Shown here: piece by piece, positions 17,168 to 25,192 of the stretch | Position numbering within the stretch: the stretch's first letter is position 1 | How the letters are laid out: every line of letters begins with the position of its first letter | NCBI GenBank assembly: GCA_022822905.1 | Contig: JAJDYE010000030.1 | Location: 55,585-119,584 of the forward strand | From: Acidimicrobiia bacterium | GTDB taxonomy: Bacteria; Actinomycetota; Acidimicrobiia; Acidimicrobiales; Bin134 | Direction: 5' to 3' | DNA length: 64,000 nt | Made by a program: the position numbers and the translations under genes | The notes under the pieces: generated by a model | Told to the model about the DNA's origin: nothing | Database searches by the model: none | The model's input: the letters and a program-made list of their open reading frames with translations, nothing else

Positions 17168-18313
17168 GTGCCTTTGACCAGACTCGACGAGACGCTGCGC
17201 CATCAGATACCCACCACGTTCGATCACGTGGGGACCAGCGACCCCCGGTTCTTCGACCGCTACTGGTTCTCGTGCTACGACCCGGCCGGGTCGCTCACCA
17301 TGATCATAGGAGTGGGGCTGTACATGAACATGAACGTGTTCGACGGCTTCGTGGCCTGCCAGGTGCCCCGGGATGACGGGGGCAGCAACCAGCGGAACTT
17401 CCGCTTCAGCCGGGCGCTGCGCCCCGACATCGACCGGGTGGGGGTGGGACCGCTCGACATCGAGATCGTCGAGCCGTTCAGGAAGGTCCGCCTGTCCACC
17501 TCGGGTGACGATCACCCCATCGACATGGACCTGACCTGGACTGGCTTCCTGCCCCCAAAAGAAGAAGACCACCACTTCAGCCGGGTTCGGGGCCGGGTCA
17601 CCCAGGACTACCGCCGCTATACCCAGGTGGGCCGAATGGACGGGGCCGTCACCCTCGACGGCACCGATTACTCCGTTGAGAACTGGTGGGGCGGCCGGGA
17701 CCACTCCTGGGGAGTGCGACCCCAGACCGCCGGGCCTGAGCCGGTCACCGGCGAGGATGGCATAGACGTGCGGGCCCAGCACGGCTCGGTGTTCTACTGG
17801 CTGCCGTTCTCGTGCTCCGATTTCGGCGGCCACGTGCAAGTCCACAGCACCGGCGATGGCCACCAGCACTATTTGGACGGAGTGATCGGACAGTCCGACG
17901 GCACCGAAACCGAGGTGGTGGCTGCCGAGTTCGAGGTTGACTTCTGGGACGACACCCGCCGCTGGCGCCAGGTTCGCTCGCAGTTCACCGACACCGCCGG
18001 GGAGGTCTACGAGATCGAGACCAACCAGATCCACCGCGACTGGGCCATGATCGGCACCGGCTACGACTGGGGCTGGGAGGACGGCGGCGGCCTCGGGGTC
18101 TACCGGGGGGAGTACTACTCCGAGACTGACACCTACGACCTGTCCCACCCCGAGAACGTGGTGCTCCCCTCCGGCGAGGTCCGCGTCCCCGGCCACCGCG
18201 AGGCGCCGGCGGTGGGCACGGTGAACGGCCAGCCGCTGGCCGGCCACCAGATTGTGATCTGCTCGGGGCGAGTGCCCTTCTTGGGCTTGAACGATGACGT
18301 GAGGCCATGGTGA
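17168..18313 (+). CDS. CrtC/AttH-like lipocalin-fold protein (DUF7064/7065-type)
   Basis: 381 residues with no Rossmann or metal-centre motifs. The pattern ENWWGGRDHSWGVR in the middle, followed by aromatic-rich strands, is characteristic of the hydroxyneurosporene synthase/AttH superfamily of two lipocalin-like domains. Actinobacterial members are frequently found beside SDR and CoA-transferase genes of lipid or steroid metabolism. The start is GTG 17168 and the stop overlaps the next gene's ATG region by 7 bp. Activity unknown; hydration or isomerisation of a hydrophobic substrate is a family-based guess. Confidence 0.7.
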   Translation: MPLTRLDETLRHQIPTTFDHVGTSDPRFFDRYWFSCYDPAGSLTMIIGVGLYMNMNVFDGFVACQVPRDDGGSNQRNFRFSRALRPDIDRVGVGPLDIEIVEPFRKVRLSTSGDDHPIDMDLTWTGFLPPKEEDHHFSRVRGRVTQDYRRYTQVGRMDGAVTLDGTDYSVENWWGGRDHSWGVRPQTAGPEPVTGEDGIDVRAQHGSVFYWLPFSCSDFGGHVQVHSTGDGHQHYLDGVIGQSDGTETEVVAAEFEVDFWDDTRRWRQVRSQFTDTAGEVYEIETNQIHRDWAMIGTGYDWGWEDGGGLGVYRGEYYSETDTYDLSHPENVVLPSGEVRVPGHREAPAVGTVNGQPLAGHQIVICSGRVPFLGLNDDVRPW

Positions 18314-19146
18314 ACCAAGATCAGTCCTTTGCCGACCAGGTGGTGATCGTCACCGGGGCCAGCCGCGGCGTAGGCCGAGGACTGGCCGTCCGCCTCGGCG
18401 AGCTGGGCGCGGGGGTGGCCTGCGTGGCCCGAGCCACCGACTCCGCCCGGTTCAAGCTGCCCGGCACGGTGGACGAAACCGCAGCAGCCGTTGACGAAGC
18501 CGGCGGCGACAGCTTGGCCGTTCCCTGCGACCTGTCCCGTCCCGACCAGATCGAGGCCATGGTGGAAACCGTGGTGAGCCACTTCGGCCGCATCGATGCC
18601 CTGGTGAACAACGCCGCGGTCACCTTCGTGGGCGACCTCGACATTGAGCTAAAGCGCTATGAGCTGACCATGGCCATCAACACCACCGCGCCGCTGCTGG
18701 CCACCCGGCTCTGCCGTCCATACTTGGCCGAACGCGGCGGGCGGATCGTCAACGTCTCATCGGCGGCCGGGTTGGCCTATTTCCCATCGCTGATGGCCTA
18801 CGGCATGTCCAAGACCGCACTGGAGCACCTGACCGTGAGCAGCGCGGCCATTCTGGCCGACGACGGCATCGCGGTGAACTGCTTCCGCATCGACACCGCG
18901 GTGGCCAGCGAAGGCTTTGTGATGAACGCCCCCGACGCCGATCACTCCACCTGGGCCGACACCTCGGTTTCCGCCGAGGGCCTCGTGTGGATGCTCCAAC
19001 AGCCCACCTCCTACACCGGAAGGCTGGAGAGCATGGTGGGCATGGCCCAGCGGGAGGGCATCATGGCCGAGATCGCCGACAAGACCAGCTCCAACGCTCC
19101 TTCGGCGAGCCAATGGAGCATCGACCGCGCCCGGGGCATTGTCTAG
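18307..19146 (+). CDS. Short-chain dehydrogenase/reductase (SDR)
   Basis: 279-residue classical SDR. The cofactor loop is TGASRGVG (about residues 16-23) and the catalytic motif is YGMSK with Tyr165 and the matching Lys; the NNAA motif (LVNNAAV) and the VNVSSAAG serine are present. This class oxidises or reduces alcohol/ketone groups with NAD(P)(H). It overlaps the gene before it (7 bp) and the molybdopterin oxidoreductase after it (8 bp), so it is in the middle of a coupled operon. Substrate unknown. Confidence 0.92.
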   Translation: MVNQDQSFADQVVIVTGASRGVGRGLAVRLGELGAGVACVARATDSARFKLPGTVDETAAAVDEAGGDSLAVPCDLSRPDQIEAMVETVVSHFGRIDALVNNAAVTFVGDLDIELKRYELTMAINTTAPLLATRLCRPYLAERGGRIVNVSSAAGLAYFPSLMAYGMSKTALEHLTVSSAAILADDGIAVNCFRIDTAVASEGFVMNAPDADHSTWADTSVSAEGLVWMLQQPTSYTGRLESMVGMAQREGIMAEIADKTSSNAPSASQWSIDRARGIV

Positions 19147-21136
19147 GGCTCAGGAGGTTCACTCCTTCTGCCGCATCTGCACCGCTATGTGCGGCATCAC
19201 GGTCACCGTCGAGGGCGACCAGGTATTAAAGGTGAGAGGCGACGACGCCCACCCCATCTCAAAGGGCTACACCTGTCCGAAGGGCCGGGCGCTCCCTGAG
19301 TGGCACCACCACCCGCACCGGTTGGACCGACCCCAGATTGGCGATCAGGCCGTGGGGTGGGACCAATGCCTTGACGACCTGGGGAGCCGCCTAGCCGCCA
19401 TCATCGAAGAAAGCGGCCCTGACGCGGTGGCCATGTACCTGGCCAGCGGCTCCGCTTACGACGCCAACGGCCGCCGGGCCGCCGAGCGGTTCCTGGGTGC
19501 CATCGGCTCCCTCCAGAAGTACACCGCCACCACCATCGACACTCCCATGCGCCCGCTGGTGGCCGAGCTCATGGGGGGCTGGTCGGGGATCACCCCCATG
19601 TGGGACCAAGAAGCGGCCCGCATGCTCCTTCTGGTGGGCACCAATCCGGTGGTGTCCCACGGCCATGGCAACGGTTTGGCCGACCCCATTCGACGGCTGC
19701 GGGCCCAGCAGGAACGGGGTCCGGTTTGGGTGATCGACCCTCGCCGCACCGAGACCGCTCGGCTCGCCGACCGCCATCTGGCCCCCCGACCCAGCACCGA
19801 CTACCTGATCCTGGGCTGGCTGGTACGAGAGCTGCTGGTGGATGGGGCCGACTGGGACTATCTGGACAACCATGCAGTCGGGGTCGAGGACCTCACCGCC
19901 GCGGTGGCCCCCTTCACTCTGGACCGTGCGGCAGCCGGAACCGGGCTAGACCCCGCCGAACTGCTCGATCTCCTAAGCGCAGTGCGAACCGCGGGCCGGC
20001 TGTCGGTGCTGTCGGGCACCGGTGTGTCAATGGGCCGCCACGCCAACGTCACCGAGTGGCTGCTGTGGGCGCTGGCCGTGGTCACCGGCTCCTACGACCA
20101 ACCCGGAGGGATGTGGTTCAACCCCGGCTATCTGATGCAGCTCGACACGCGTGATTGGCAGCCCTCCGACGGCCAACCCGAACCCGGACCGGCCAGCCGT
20201 CCCGAGCTCCCCCGCCGCTTCGGCGAGTACCCGTGCGCTGCCTTGGTGGACGAGATCGAGGCCGGCAACGTTCGGGCGCTGGTGGTGGTGGGCGGCAACC
20301 CGCTGATCGCCTTCCCCGATCGAGACCGGACCCAGGCGGCATTTGAATCTCTCGACGTGCTGGCGGTGGCCGACGTGGTGGAAACCGACACCACCGCGCT
20401 GGCCACCCACCTGCTGCCTGTGGCCGGCCAACTGGAGCGAGCCGACCTGCCCTGGATGCTCGACGCCTACCAGCCGGCCATCGCCACCCACTACACCCCG
20501 GCGGTGGTCCCTCCCGGCGCCGACCGCCGGCTCATGTGGCAGGTGTTCGCCGACCTGGGCCGCCGACTGGGCGTGGGAGTGCTGCCTCGGGGCATCGACG
20601 CCGACACCGCCACCGACGAAGACCTCTTGGAACTGATCGCCGAGCGGGGCCGCAACGATGCCGCCACCGTGCTGGCCGCCCGACGCGGGTTGGTGGGCGA
20701 AGCCAACCCCGTTCACGGCTGGGTTCTCAACCGAGTGCTGCCTGAAGGCCGCTGGCGACTGGCCCCCGAGCCGCTGGTGGCACAGCTTGCCGACCTCGAC
20801 CACCCCGCGCCGGTGGTACTGCTACCCCGCCGCCAGATGCGAACCATGAACGGCCAGCTCCGCGACTTGGGCGATGTGGGCCCCGAGGTGTTGATCCATC
20901 CCGACCACGGCATCGCCGACGGCCAGCCGGTGCAGGTGCGCAGCGCTCACGGCGAGTTGGTGGGCACGGCCCGCACCAGCGACGAGATCGCCTCTGGGGC
21001 GGTGTCCATCCCCCACGGCTGGGCCGACCCCAACGTCTGCACTCTCACCACCGCCGAGGTCGACGTTGATCCCCTCACCGGCATGGTCTGGCAGTCGGGA
21101 CTGCCGGTTCAGCTCAGCCCGGCAGAATCGGTTTGA
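19139..21136 (+). CDS. Molybdopterin oxidoreductase with N-terminal 4Fe-4S site
   Basis: 665 residues of the DMSO reductase/formate dehydrogenase superfamily. Cys11, Cys14, Cys18 (CRICTAMC) and Cys46 (GYTCPKGR) bind a [4Fe-4S] cluster. VVVGGNPLIAF and the C-terminal MRTMNGQLRDLG and HGWADPNVCTLT parts fit the molybdopterin-guanine dinucleotide binding domains. The start is TTG 19139, overlapping the SDR stop; the next ATG would remove the iron-sulfur Cys residues. AGGAGG occurs just inside the gene. The catalytic side chain replacing Sec/Cys is not obvious. Likely a soluble oxidoreductase acting with the preceding genes. Confidence 0.88.
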   Translation: MSRAQEVHSFCRICTAMCGITVTVEGDQVLKVRGDDAHPISKGYTCPKGRALPEWHHHPHRLDRPQIGDQAVGWDQCLDDLGSRLAAIIEESGPDAVAMYLASGSAYDANGRRAAERFLGAIGSLQKYTATTIDTPMRPLVAELMGGWSGITPMWDQEAARMLLLVGTNPVVSHGHGNGLADPIRRLRAQQERGPVWVIDPRRTETARLADRHLAPRPSTDYLILGWLVRELLVDGADWDYLDNHAVGVEDLTAAVAPFTLDRAAAGTGLDPAELLDLLSAVRTAGRLSVLSGTGVSMGRHANVTEWLLWALAVVTGSYDQPGGMWFNPGYLMQLDTRDWQPSDGQPEPGPASRPELPRRFGEYPCAALVDEIEAGNVRALVVVGGNPLIAFPDRDRTQAAFESLDVLAVADVVETDTTALATHLLPVAGQLERADLPWMLDAYQPAIATHYTPAVVPPGADRRLMWQVFADLGRRLGVGVLPRGIDADTATDEDLLELIAERGRNDAATVLAARRGLVGEANPVHGWVLNRVLPEGRWRLAPEPLVAQLADLDHPAPVVLLPRRQMRTMNGQLRDLGDVGPEVLIHPDHGIADGQPVQVRSAHGELVGTARTSDEIASGAVSIPHGWADPNVCTLTTAEVDVDPLTGMVWQSGLPVQLSPAESV

Positions 21137-21180
21137 GGGCAGCATGAGCACCGTGGTGCCCAAGGTCTTGCAAGGCCACC

Positions 21181-21199
21181 AGTAAGACTGTATCTTACT
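21181..21199. promoter_or_regulatory. Palindromic operator of the AbrB/PIN pair
   Basis: AGTAAGA (21181-21187) and TCTTACT (21193-21199) form a perfect 7 bp inverted repeat with a 5 bp spacer, ending 4 bp before the antitoxin ATG. There is no Shine-Dalgarno, so a leaderless mRNA regulated by the antitoxin is likely. Confidence 0.55.
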
Positions 21200-21203
21200 T
21201 TCT

Positions 21204-21443
21204 ATGAAGACGGTTATATCGTCGAAGGGCCAAATCGTCCTACCCGCCGAATTGCGCCGGCAAGATGACATACGGCCGGGTCAATCCTTCAAAGTAGAGA
21301 GAATTGAACGGGGCGAGTATCGACTGTCAGCCGACGACCCGCCCAAAAACCAGGGTTTGGTTGACAAGTTGCTGGCCTGCCCAGCCCAAGGCTGGTTTTC
21401 CCCTATTGAATCTGAGACAACCGACTCGCTTGACCCTGCATGA
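21204..21443 (+). CDS. vapB: AbrB/SpoVT-type antitoxin
   Basis: 79 residues starting MKTVISSKGQIVLPAELRR, the swapped-hairpin AbrB DNA-binding signature (SSKGQIVLP). The C-terminal half is Pro/Asp-rich and would mask the PIN toxin. The stop overlaps the toxin start as ATGA. It probably binds the palindrome at 21181-21199. Confidence 0.88.
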   Translation: MKTVISSKGQIVLPAELRRQDDIRPGQSFKVERIERGEYRLSADDPPKNQGLVDKLLACPAQGWFSPIESETTDSLDPA

Positions 21444-21850
21444 CGGTACTTGTCAACGCCAATGTGCTGTGCGAGCCCACCAGACCAGACCCGGATACCG
21501 CTGTAATCGAATGGCTGGCCCGCAATGAGCGGGAACTGGCCGTAGACCCCGTGATCTTGGGGGAAGTCCGATACGGGATCCTGCTGCTTCCACAAGGTAA
21601 GCGGCGCCTCAAGCTTGAGGGGTGGTTCAATGAAGTCGTCCAGCTCATCCACTGCATGGACTGGGATGGCGAAACCGGGCTCCGCTGGGCCGACCTGCTC
21701 GCCCAGCTCCGCGCTTCAGGACGACCGATACCCATAAAGGACAGCTTTATTGCCGCTACTGCCCTAGCGCACGATATGCCGCTCGCCACCCTCAACCTCC
21801 GCGACTTCGAAGCCTGCGGCATAGATTTGATCGACCCGCGCCACGACTGA
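21440..21850 (+). CDS. PIN-domain toxin with substituted catalytic Asp
   Basis: 136 residues with the fold and length of VapC toxins (AVDPVILGEVRYGILLLP helix with Glu; PIKDSFIAATALAHDMPLATLN with the C-terminal Asp). The first metal-binding Asp, normally in an LxDTNVL motif, is Asn here: the start reads MTVLVNANVLCE, with AAC where GAC is expected. Loss of this Asp normally abolishes PIN RNase activity, so this copy may be an inactive toxin that only modulates antitoxin binding. Translation is coupled to the AbrB gene by an ATGA overlap. Confidence 0.85.
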   Translation: MTVLVNANVLCEPTRPDPDTAVIEWLARNERELAVDPVILGEVRYGILLLPQGKRRLKLEGWFNEVVQLIHCMDWDGETGLRWADLLAQLRASGRPIPIKDSFIAATALAHDMPLATLNLRDFEACGIDLIDPRHD

Positions 21851-21854
21851 GTTG

Positions 21855-23054
21855 CTAGGAACTAGCCGGCGCGGGCTCCTTGGCCGAGCGGCCGTCAGGG
21901 CCCATGAGCTCCTCGCCCAGTGCGATGGCGCCAGCCAGGGCCACCACCATGATGATCGACGAGCCGGTGAACAAGGCTTCGGCACCCCAGTTCTCGTAGA
22001 CCCACCCGGTGACCAGCGCGGCTATCCCCGCAATGACCAGGCCCAATGCCCCGTAGAGCCCTTGAGCGGCAGCCGCCTGCTCAGGAGGAGCCGACACCGC
22101 CACCGCCAGTTGCCCGGCCGGCAGGGTGAAGGCGTCGAAGATCGCGTGGGCGGCCGACACCCCGATGAGCACCCACAGAAAGTCCACGTAGCCGTAAACC
22201 ATCATGCAGGCCACCGCCCCCATGATCGAAAAGGGCATCAACCGCATGGGTCCCCGCTGTTGGGCGATTTTGCCCCCAAGAGGGGCCAGCGGAATCATCG
22301 GTATGGCGAACAGGGCAATGGAAAGAGCGATGACCAGCGTGCCGGCCCCGAGGTCGTCAAGCAGCACCGCCCACGAGGTCTCGAACACTCCGATGGTGGT
22401 GAAGAACGCGGCCCCAGCCAGCATCCCGGAATTGAGGGGTCGGATGCGGAAGAGATGCCGTACCGGCACTTTGGTTGCAGCCACCTGTCCCGCCGACAGA
22501 TCCAGCCGGAAAATCCAGAAGTAGATCAACGCGTAGAGACCAGCCATGAATATGAAGGGAGCCCGCAAGTTGACGAACTCGGCCAGAAGCCCGGCCACCA
22601 CCGGCCCAAGCACGAAGCCGCTTATGTCGAAGGCCCCCATCGTGCCCAGATTCTTGCCCATGTTGGCAGGCTCTCTGGTGATGAGAATTCGGCGAATCGC
22701 GGGACCAGTGGCGCCGGTTCCCGCGCCCAAGAAGAACCGGGCGGCGGTGAACTGCCACACTTCGTCGGTCATCGCCATGCTGAGCATGGACAAGATGGCT
22801 ATGAGCACTCCGCCGTGGACGAGTACCCGGACGTATCCCCGATCGGCGAACCGGGCCAATCCAACCTGGGCGATGAATCCAGCCAGAAAGCCCACCGCGA
22901 TGATGAACCCCAACTCGGTCTCGCTGAAGCCCAGCTTCTCCCGGAATTCGGCCAGCAGGGTGAACAGCGAGCCATAGCCCATCGACAGCGAGCCGGTGAC
23001 AATGAAATAGGGCCAGAACGAGCGCGCCGTGCCCGGCGTGGTGTTCTCAGCCAT
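21855..23054 (-). CDS. Major facilitator superfamily transporter
   Basis: 399 residues with 12 hydrophobic segments. A loop between segments 2 and 3 (LARFADRGYVRVL) fits the MFS motif A, and the second half has GGKIAQQRGPMRLMPF in the equivalent position. The start is 34 bp after the stop of the last BMP-type ABC permease, so it is probably the fifth gene of that operon. It could export a product or import a related compound; the substrate is not apparent. Confidence 0.85.
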   Translation of the reverse strand: MAENTTPGTARSFWPYFIVTGSLSMGYGSLFTLLAEFREKLGFSETELGFIIAVGFLAGFIAQVGLARFADRGYVRVLVHGGVLIAILSMLSMAMTDEVWQFTAARFFLGAGTGATGPAIRRILITREPANMGKNLGTMGAFDISGFVLGPVVAGLLAEFVNLRAPFIFMAGLYALIYFWIFRLDLSAGQVAATKVPVRHLFRIRPLNSGMLAGAAFFTTIGVFETSWAVLLDDLGAGTLVIALSIALFAIPMIPLAPLGGKIAQQRGPMRLMPFSIMGAVACMMVYGYVDFLWVLIGVSAAHAIFDAFTLPAGQLAVAVSAPPEQAAAAQGLYGALGLVIAGIAALVTGWVYENWGAEALFTGSSIIMVVALAGAIALGEELMGPDGRSAKEPAPASS

Positions 23055-23088
23055 CGGGGAACCCTACTCCCCGCTCAGGGCGATTGAC

Positions 23089-24045
23089 TCAGCGCTCTTC
23101 CCGGCGATAGGGCAGGCCCAGCGCGGCGGGCGCCACCGACGGGCGGTGGCGATGGCGCCAGCTGATGATCACCAGCACCACCACGGTGAGCACGAACGGG
23201 AGGACGCCGAGCAGCGCCGGCGAAATGCTGCTTACGTCCAGTCCCAAGACCTCGATGTCGAAGGTCTGCAACCGGGGTTGCAGGGCCAGCGTGAAGCCGA
23301 ACAGCAGTGCGCCCAGCGCCAGCCGACCGGGCCGCCACGCGCCGAAGATCACCAGAGCCACCGCGATCCACCCCCGGCCGGCCACCATGCCCTCGGTCCA
23401 GCCCGGAGCCATGTACAGCGAGAGAAATGAGCCGGCCGCCCCGGCGAACGCTCCGCCGACCATGACTGCCACCGAGCGCAGGGCCATTACCGAATGGCCG
23501 GCCGTATCTGTGGTGGCGGCCGACTCCCCCACCGCCCTGATGGCCAGCCCCAGCCGGGTGCGGGCCAGCACGAACCACACCGCCAGTCCGAGCAGCACAG
23601 TTAGGTAAACCACCGGCGGCTGGTCGAAGAAGATCTCCCCGATCCAGGGAATGTCGGCCAACCCGGCGATCCCCAGATCGGTGAACTGGGTCTCGGGCCG
23701 CTCCCCCACCACGTTGCGCCCCACATAGGCGGCCAGTCCCAAACCGCCGATGGTGAGGGCCAAGCCGGACACCACCTGATCAGCGCCCAAAACCACGCTC
23801 ACCAGGGCGTGGAAGCCGCCCACCAGCGAACCCACCGCGGCGGCGGCGAAGAACGCGGCCCACGGACTCCCCGTTTCCAGCCCCACCATGAAGCCGCTGA
23901 CCGCGCCCATGGTCATCATTCCCTCGACTCCGAGGTTGAGCACGCCGGCCCGCTCTGCGATGAGCTCTCCGAGGGCGGCCAGAAACACCAGGGTGCCGAA
24001 CTGCACGGTGGCCACGAACAATCCGATGAGGGCCGCTTCCGACAT
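23089..24045 (-). CDS. BMP-type nucleoside ABC transporter permease (YufQ/NupQ-like)
   Basis: 318-residue inner-membrane permease of the BPD_transp_2 family. Recognisable pieces are LAALGELIAERAGVLNLGVEGMM near the N-terminus and AIRAVGESAATTDTAGHSV in the cytoplasmic coupling loop, both diagnostic of the second permease of Nup/Yuf-type nucleoside importers. The first base of its start overlaps the last base of the other permease gene. It works with the ATPase and BMP lipoprotein genes upstream. Confidence 0.92.
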   Translation of the reverse strand: MSEAALIGLFVATVQFGTLVFLAALGELIAERAGVLNLGVEGMMTMGAVSGFMVGLETGSPWAAFFAAAAVGSLVGGFHALVSVVLGADQVVSGLALTIGGLGLAAYVGRNVVGERPETQFTDLGIAGLADIPWIGEIFFDQPPVVYLTVLLGLAVWFVLARTRLGLAIRAVGESAATTDTAGHSVMALRSVAVMVGGAFAGAAGSFLSLYMAPGWTEGMVAGRGWIAVALVIFGAWRPGRLALGALLFGFTLALQPRLQTFDIEVLGLDVSSISPALLGVLPFVLTVVVLVIISWRHRHRPSVAPAALGLPYRREER

Positions 24046-25157
24046 CAGGCCACTTCCCCGGCAAGATCGGGTTCACCGGACTCGGCAATCGACGACCCTC
24101 CCCCCGGCCCGGACCATTGAATCCGGTAGTTGAAGAACACCACGGCCACCAGGGCGCCGAACAGGATCATGGCCTGCAAGATGTCGGCGATGGCCGAGCT
24201 GACTCCCAGCGTCTGGATGCTCTGGCCGCCCACCTGCACCGCCCCGAAGACGAAGGCCACCACCGCCACCCCCGATGGGCGCATGAGGGCCAGGGCGGCC
24301 ACGATTATCCCGGCAAAGCCGTATCCGTTGGACAATCCCGATTCCAGGCGGGCGGCCGACCCGGTGAGCTGCACCGCCCCGGCCAAACCGGCGATGCCGC
24401 CCGACAGCAGCAGCGCGGTCAGCACCTTGCGCCGCAACGAGACGCCGGCATAGCGGGCGGTATCGGGCGATGAGCCCGCCAAGCGCAGCTCATAGCCCCA
24501 TGCCGTTCGGGACACCGCCAGCCAGAACACAAGGAGCAAGCCCAAGGCGATCAGCATTCCGATGTTGGCCCGGCCGAAAAGCCCGGGCAACGCGGCCTGC
24601 TCGGGCACCGGCTCGATCACCGCGAAGCCGAAGGACTCGGGATCCTTCCACGGGCCTGTCTCCAACCACTCAACCACCCGGATGGCCACATACACCAGCA
24701 TCAGGGTGGTGATGATCTCGCTCACCCGGAGATGGGAACGAGCCAGCGCAGGACCGATCATCAGCGCCATGCCGCCGACAACCCCCGACACCATCATCAG
24801 GGCAATGAGCAGCGGGCCGGAGAGCCCGTCGGCCATCATGGCCACGCCGGTGGCGACGATGGCGCCGGCCATCATCTGCCCTTCGGCCCCGATGTTCCAC
24901 AGGCCCATCGACCCGGCCACCGCCACCGACAGGCCGGTGAGCGCCAGCGGCGTGGCCCGCTCCAGGGTGCGCGACAGCGAATCAGTCCCCTTGAAAGCGG
25001 AGTCGAACATCCGCTCGTAAACCTCGGCCGGGCTGTGGTCCGACACCCACAGCAAGATGGCGCCCAGTATCAACGCCACCACAACGCCCAGCACAAAGCC
25101 CGCTGCTTGAGTGGCGGGCACCACCCGCTCCCTCCGGGCCAATACTGGCCGGATCAT
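24045..25157 (-). CDS. BMP-type nucleoside ABC transporter permease (YufP/NupP-like)
   Basis: 370-residue permease with the features of the first permease of this transporter class: SLSRTLERATPLALTGLSVAVA, GLWNIGAEGQMMAGAI, and the coupling loop LRLAGSSPDTARYAGVSLRRK. The N-terminus is a cytoplasmic stub plus a signal-anchor-like helix. Its first 12 codons (MIRPVLARRERV) are imperfectly duplicated just upstream as a 12-residue open frame (MIRPVLDRGDRA, 25192-25154) that bridges the ATPase stop and this start. Confidence 0.9.
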   Translation of the reverse strand: MIRPVLARRERVVPATQAAGFVLGVVVALILGAILLWVSDHSPAEVYERMFDSAFKGTDSLSRTLERATPLALTGLSVAVAGSMGLWNIGAEGQMMAGAIVATGVAMMADGLSGPLLIALMMVSGVVGGMALMIGPALARSHLRVSEIITTLMLVYVAIRVVEWLETGPWKDPESFGFAVIEPVPEQAALPGLFGRANIGMLIALGLLLVFWLAVSRTAWGYELRLAGSSPDTARYAGVSLRRKVLTALLLSGGIAGLAGAVQLTGSAARLESGLSNGYGFAGIIVAALALMRPSGVAVVAFVFGAVQVGGQSIQTLGVSSAIADILQAMILFGALVAVVFFNYRIQWSGPGGGSSIAESGEPDLAGEVA

Positions 25158-25192
25158 GCCCGGTCCCCTCGGTCCAGCACCGGCCGGATCAT
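25154..25192 (-). repeat. Duplicated start region forming a 12-codon bridging ORF
   Basis: Reading minus, ATG 25192 begins ATGATCCGGCCGGTGCTGG and encodes MIRPVLDRGDRA, stopping at 25154. The real permease start at 25157 begins ATGATCCGGCCAGTATTGG. Copies are 35 bp apart. The short frame overlaps the ATPase stop (ATGA) and the permease start (ATGA), so it relays translation. Within the first six codons all differences are synonymous. Confidence 0.75.

Noticed and set aside
15686..18247. 853-codon minus-strand open frame
   Set aside because: Antisense to the CoA-transferase and CrtC/AttH-like genes, which carry recognisable motifs; its translation is low-complexity His/Gly/Val-rich.
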